This document shows positions 63,039 to 64,000 of a stretch of DNA of 64,000 nt, piece after piece. Source of the DNA: UBA6168 sp041163745. GTDB taxonomy: Bacteria > Bacteroidota > Bacteroidia > Chitinophagales > Saprospiraceae. How positions within the stretch are numbered: position 1 is the stretch's first letter; every line of letters begins with the position of its first letter. The notes under the pieces are model-generated. The model had not been told where the DNA came from. It saw only the letters and a list, made by a program, of their open reading frames with translations, and did no database searches. Location: NCBI GenBank assembly GCA_041163745.1, contig JBEAQU010000068.1:27873-91872 (forward strand), given 5' to 3'. A program made the position numbers and the translations under genes.

Positions 63039-63524
63039 TCAGAACCCTTCCCGCTCACCACCGGCCGGCATGCCGGAGTAATGGATATGCAGCAGGCGCC
63101 ATTCCCCGCCGACCTTTCGCAGCACCTGTGTCTCCCGTCCCCGTGTCTGCAGCGGGGCGCCGTTGTCCCGGAACACCGCATCGAACACCCATTCGAAAGT
63201 CAGCCAGGCAGCATCCCCGCTTTCACTGACCTTCAGGTTGCGCGGTTGCAGATGACGCCGGGCAAACCGGTCGGCAAACATGCGGTAGACACCGACGATG
63301 CCCTCCCAACCATACGCCGTGCCACGCGGATGGATGAAGGAAATGTCCGGCGAATCCGCCCACAACCGACGGGCCATGGCCGTATCGGCGGCATCGATGG
63401 AGGCGGCGTACCGCTCCACGAAGGCGGACAGGGTGCCGTCCTGGACGGTCGTCGCCTGCGCCGGCAACAACCATGGAACCAAGGTCGACACCACGAACGA
63501 AAGCACGCGAGGCTTGTATGTCAT
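63039..63524 (-). CDS. Secreted NTF2-like (SnoaL/DUF4440-type) protein
   Basis: A 161-residue protein with a signal peptide (VLSFVVSTLVPWLLPAQA) and a single NTF2-like cone fold: FVERYAASIDAADTAMARRLWA, then a long gap to GWEGIVGVYRMFADRFARRHLQPRNL, AWLTFEWVFDA and the closing WRLLHIHYSGMP. The family includes ketosteroid-isomerase-like enzymes, ligand-binding proteins and immunity-like proteins; no catalytic residues can be assigned here. It is a single gene surrounded by repeat copies, upstream of hypD on the same strand. No functional link to hydrogenase maturation is known. Confidence 0.85.
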   Translation of the reverse strand: MTYKPRVLSFVVSTLVPWLLPAQATTVQDGTLSAFVERYAASIDAADTAMARRLWADSPDISFIHPRGTAYGWEGIVGVYRMFADRFARRHLQPRNLKVSESGDAAWLTFEWVFDAVFRDNGAPLQTRGRETQVLRKVGGEWRLLHIHYSGMPAGGEREGF

Positions 63525-63581
63525 CCTGATTGCTTTTTCTGGAAAAGAGGTGTCCGCAGGAAAGCCCTTGCCGGTTCCGAC

Positions 63582-63768
63582 GGGTGCAATTCAAAATGTC
63601 GCTTAGGAAGCCTCTTTGCATCCCAATTGCTGAACCATACGGGCAGCTCACCAATCCGTAGCAAACCAGCCCGCGAAGCGGGGGGGCAGTCTGTCCCGGC
63701 CACAAAGAATCTGCCCAGCGCCGAAATCCCTCCCCGCGAAGTGGGGAGCAAAATTCTCGTAATTAATA
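63582..63768 (-). repeat. MITE-like repeat variant, copy H1
   Basis: A 187-base unit that starts GGGTGCAATTCAAAATGTCG on the plus strand and ends with CTCCCCGCGAAGTGGGGAGC and an AT-rich tail. The palindrome and tail match copy F, but the first 130 bases (CTTAGGAAGCCTCTTTGC...) differ from the standard element. It is followed directly by a second copy. Confidence 0.6.
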
Positions 63769-64000
63769 GGGTGCAATTCAACATGTCGCTTAGGCGGCCT
63801 CTTTGCGTCCCAATGGCTGAACCATACGGTCAGGTCACCCATCCATAGCAAACCAGCCGGGAAGCGGGATGCCTGGCCAGAAAGAATCTCCCCGGCGCCG
63901 CAATCCCTCCCCGCGAAGCGGGGAGTAAAATTCCAGTAATAAAAAAGCGCAGCACTTTCTAACATCTTCCCAATCCAATAATTACAAAAGAAAAAAAATC
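63769..64000 (-). repeat. MITE-like repeat variant, copy H2 (runs off right edge)
   Basis: A direct repeat of H1, starting GGGTGCAATTCAACATGTCG with many shared positions. It continues beyond the CTCCCCGCGAAGCGGGGAG palindrome into AAAAAAGCGCAGCACTTTC and the T-rich middle (seen here as A-rich) exactly as copy F does. The window ends inside it. Confidence 0.6.

Overview
The window looks like a chromosomal segment of a GC-rich member of the Bacteroidota, perhaps of Saprospiria or Chitinophagia type; that placement is an inference from content. The evidence is three secreted proteins ending in type IX secretion (Por) sorting domains, an ASPIC/UnbV repeat lipoprotein, a giant secreted RHS/YD protein, a Gly-rich RRM cold-shock protein, alaS divergent from an M23 peptidase, and promoters of the Bacteroidota form TTG/TAnnTTTG (clear examples at 18489-18518 and 53236-53266). 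No tRNA, rRNA or CRISPR array was seen.

Layout. 1-2165: the 3' end of lon and a GT4 glycosyltransferase. 2194-10455 (all minus): the most striking block, a carrier protein, a PltF-like prolyl adenylase, a PltE-like acyl-CoA dehydrogenase, a flavin-dependent halogenase-family enzyme, a methyltransferase, a small lipoprotein and one long protein joining an MBOAT acyltransferase to an SGNH domain. 11151-15425: alaS and a divergent M23 endopeptidase. 16078-20321: CapA-like protein, M28 peptidase, polyprenyl synthase, an Rcp1-like response regulator, and a small promoter-terminator unit at 18489-18657 with no recognised gene. 20391-22450: decayed signalling genes. 22534-33090: SDR enzyme, two tandem paralogous T9SS metalloproteases, UDP-glucose dehydrogenase. 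33604-35629: an integrase pseudogene and an AT-rich, probably acquired, patch. 35785-42340: DUF3089 lipoprotein, RRM protein, UvrA, 6-phosphogluconate dehydrogenase. 42544-56883: an RHS protein with a toxin-like C-terminus and a candidate immunity gene, an M43-type protein with a destroyed active site, and an FG-GAP/UnbV lipoprotein. 58525-64000: metallophosphoesterase, hypD-hypE and an NTF2-like protein among many repeat copies.

How genes may work together. The 2.2-10.5 kb block has the parts of a D-alanylation (Dlt) system: adenylase, carrier, MBOAT and SGNH protein, with the last two fused. It also has the enzymes that turn carrier-bound proline into pyrrole-2-carboxylate and may halogenate or methylate it. 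I infer that it loads a pyrrole-type acyl group on the carrier and passes it through the MBOAT-SGNH protein to an envelope molecule. I know of no described system with this layout.

A second unannotated signal is a dispersed noncoding element of about 350 bp with 20-bp imperfect terminal inverted repeats (MITE-like). It is present in five near-complete copies and several fragments between 15.6 and 64 kb.
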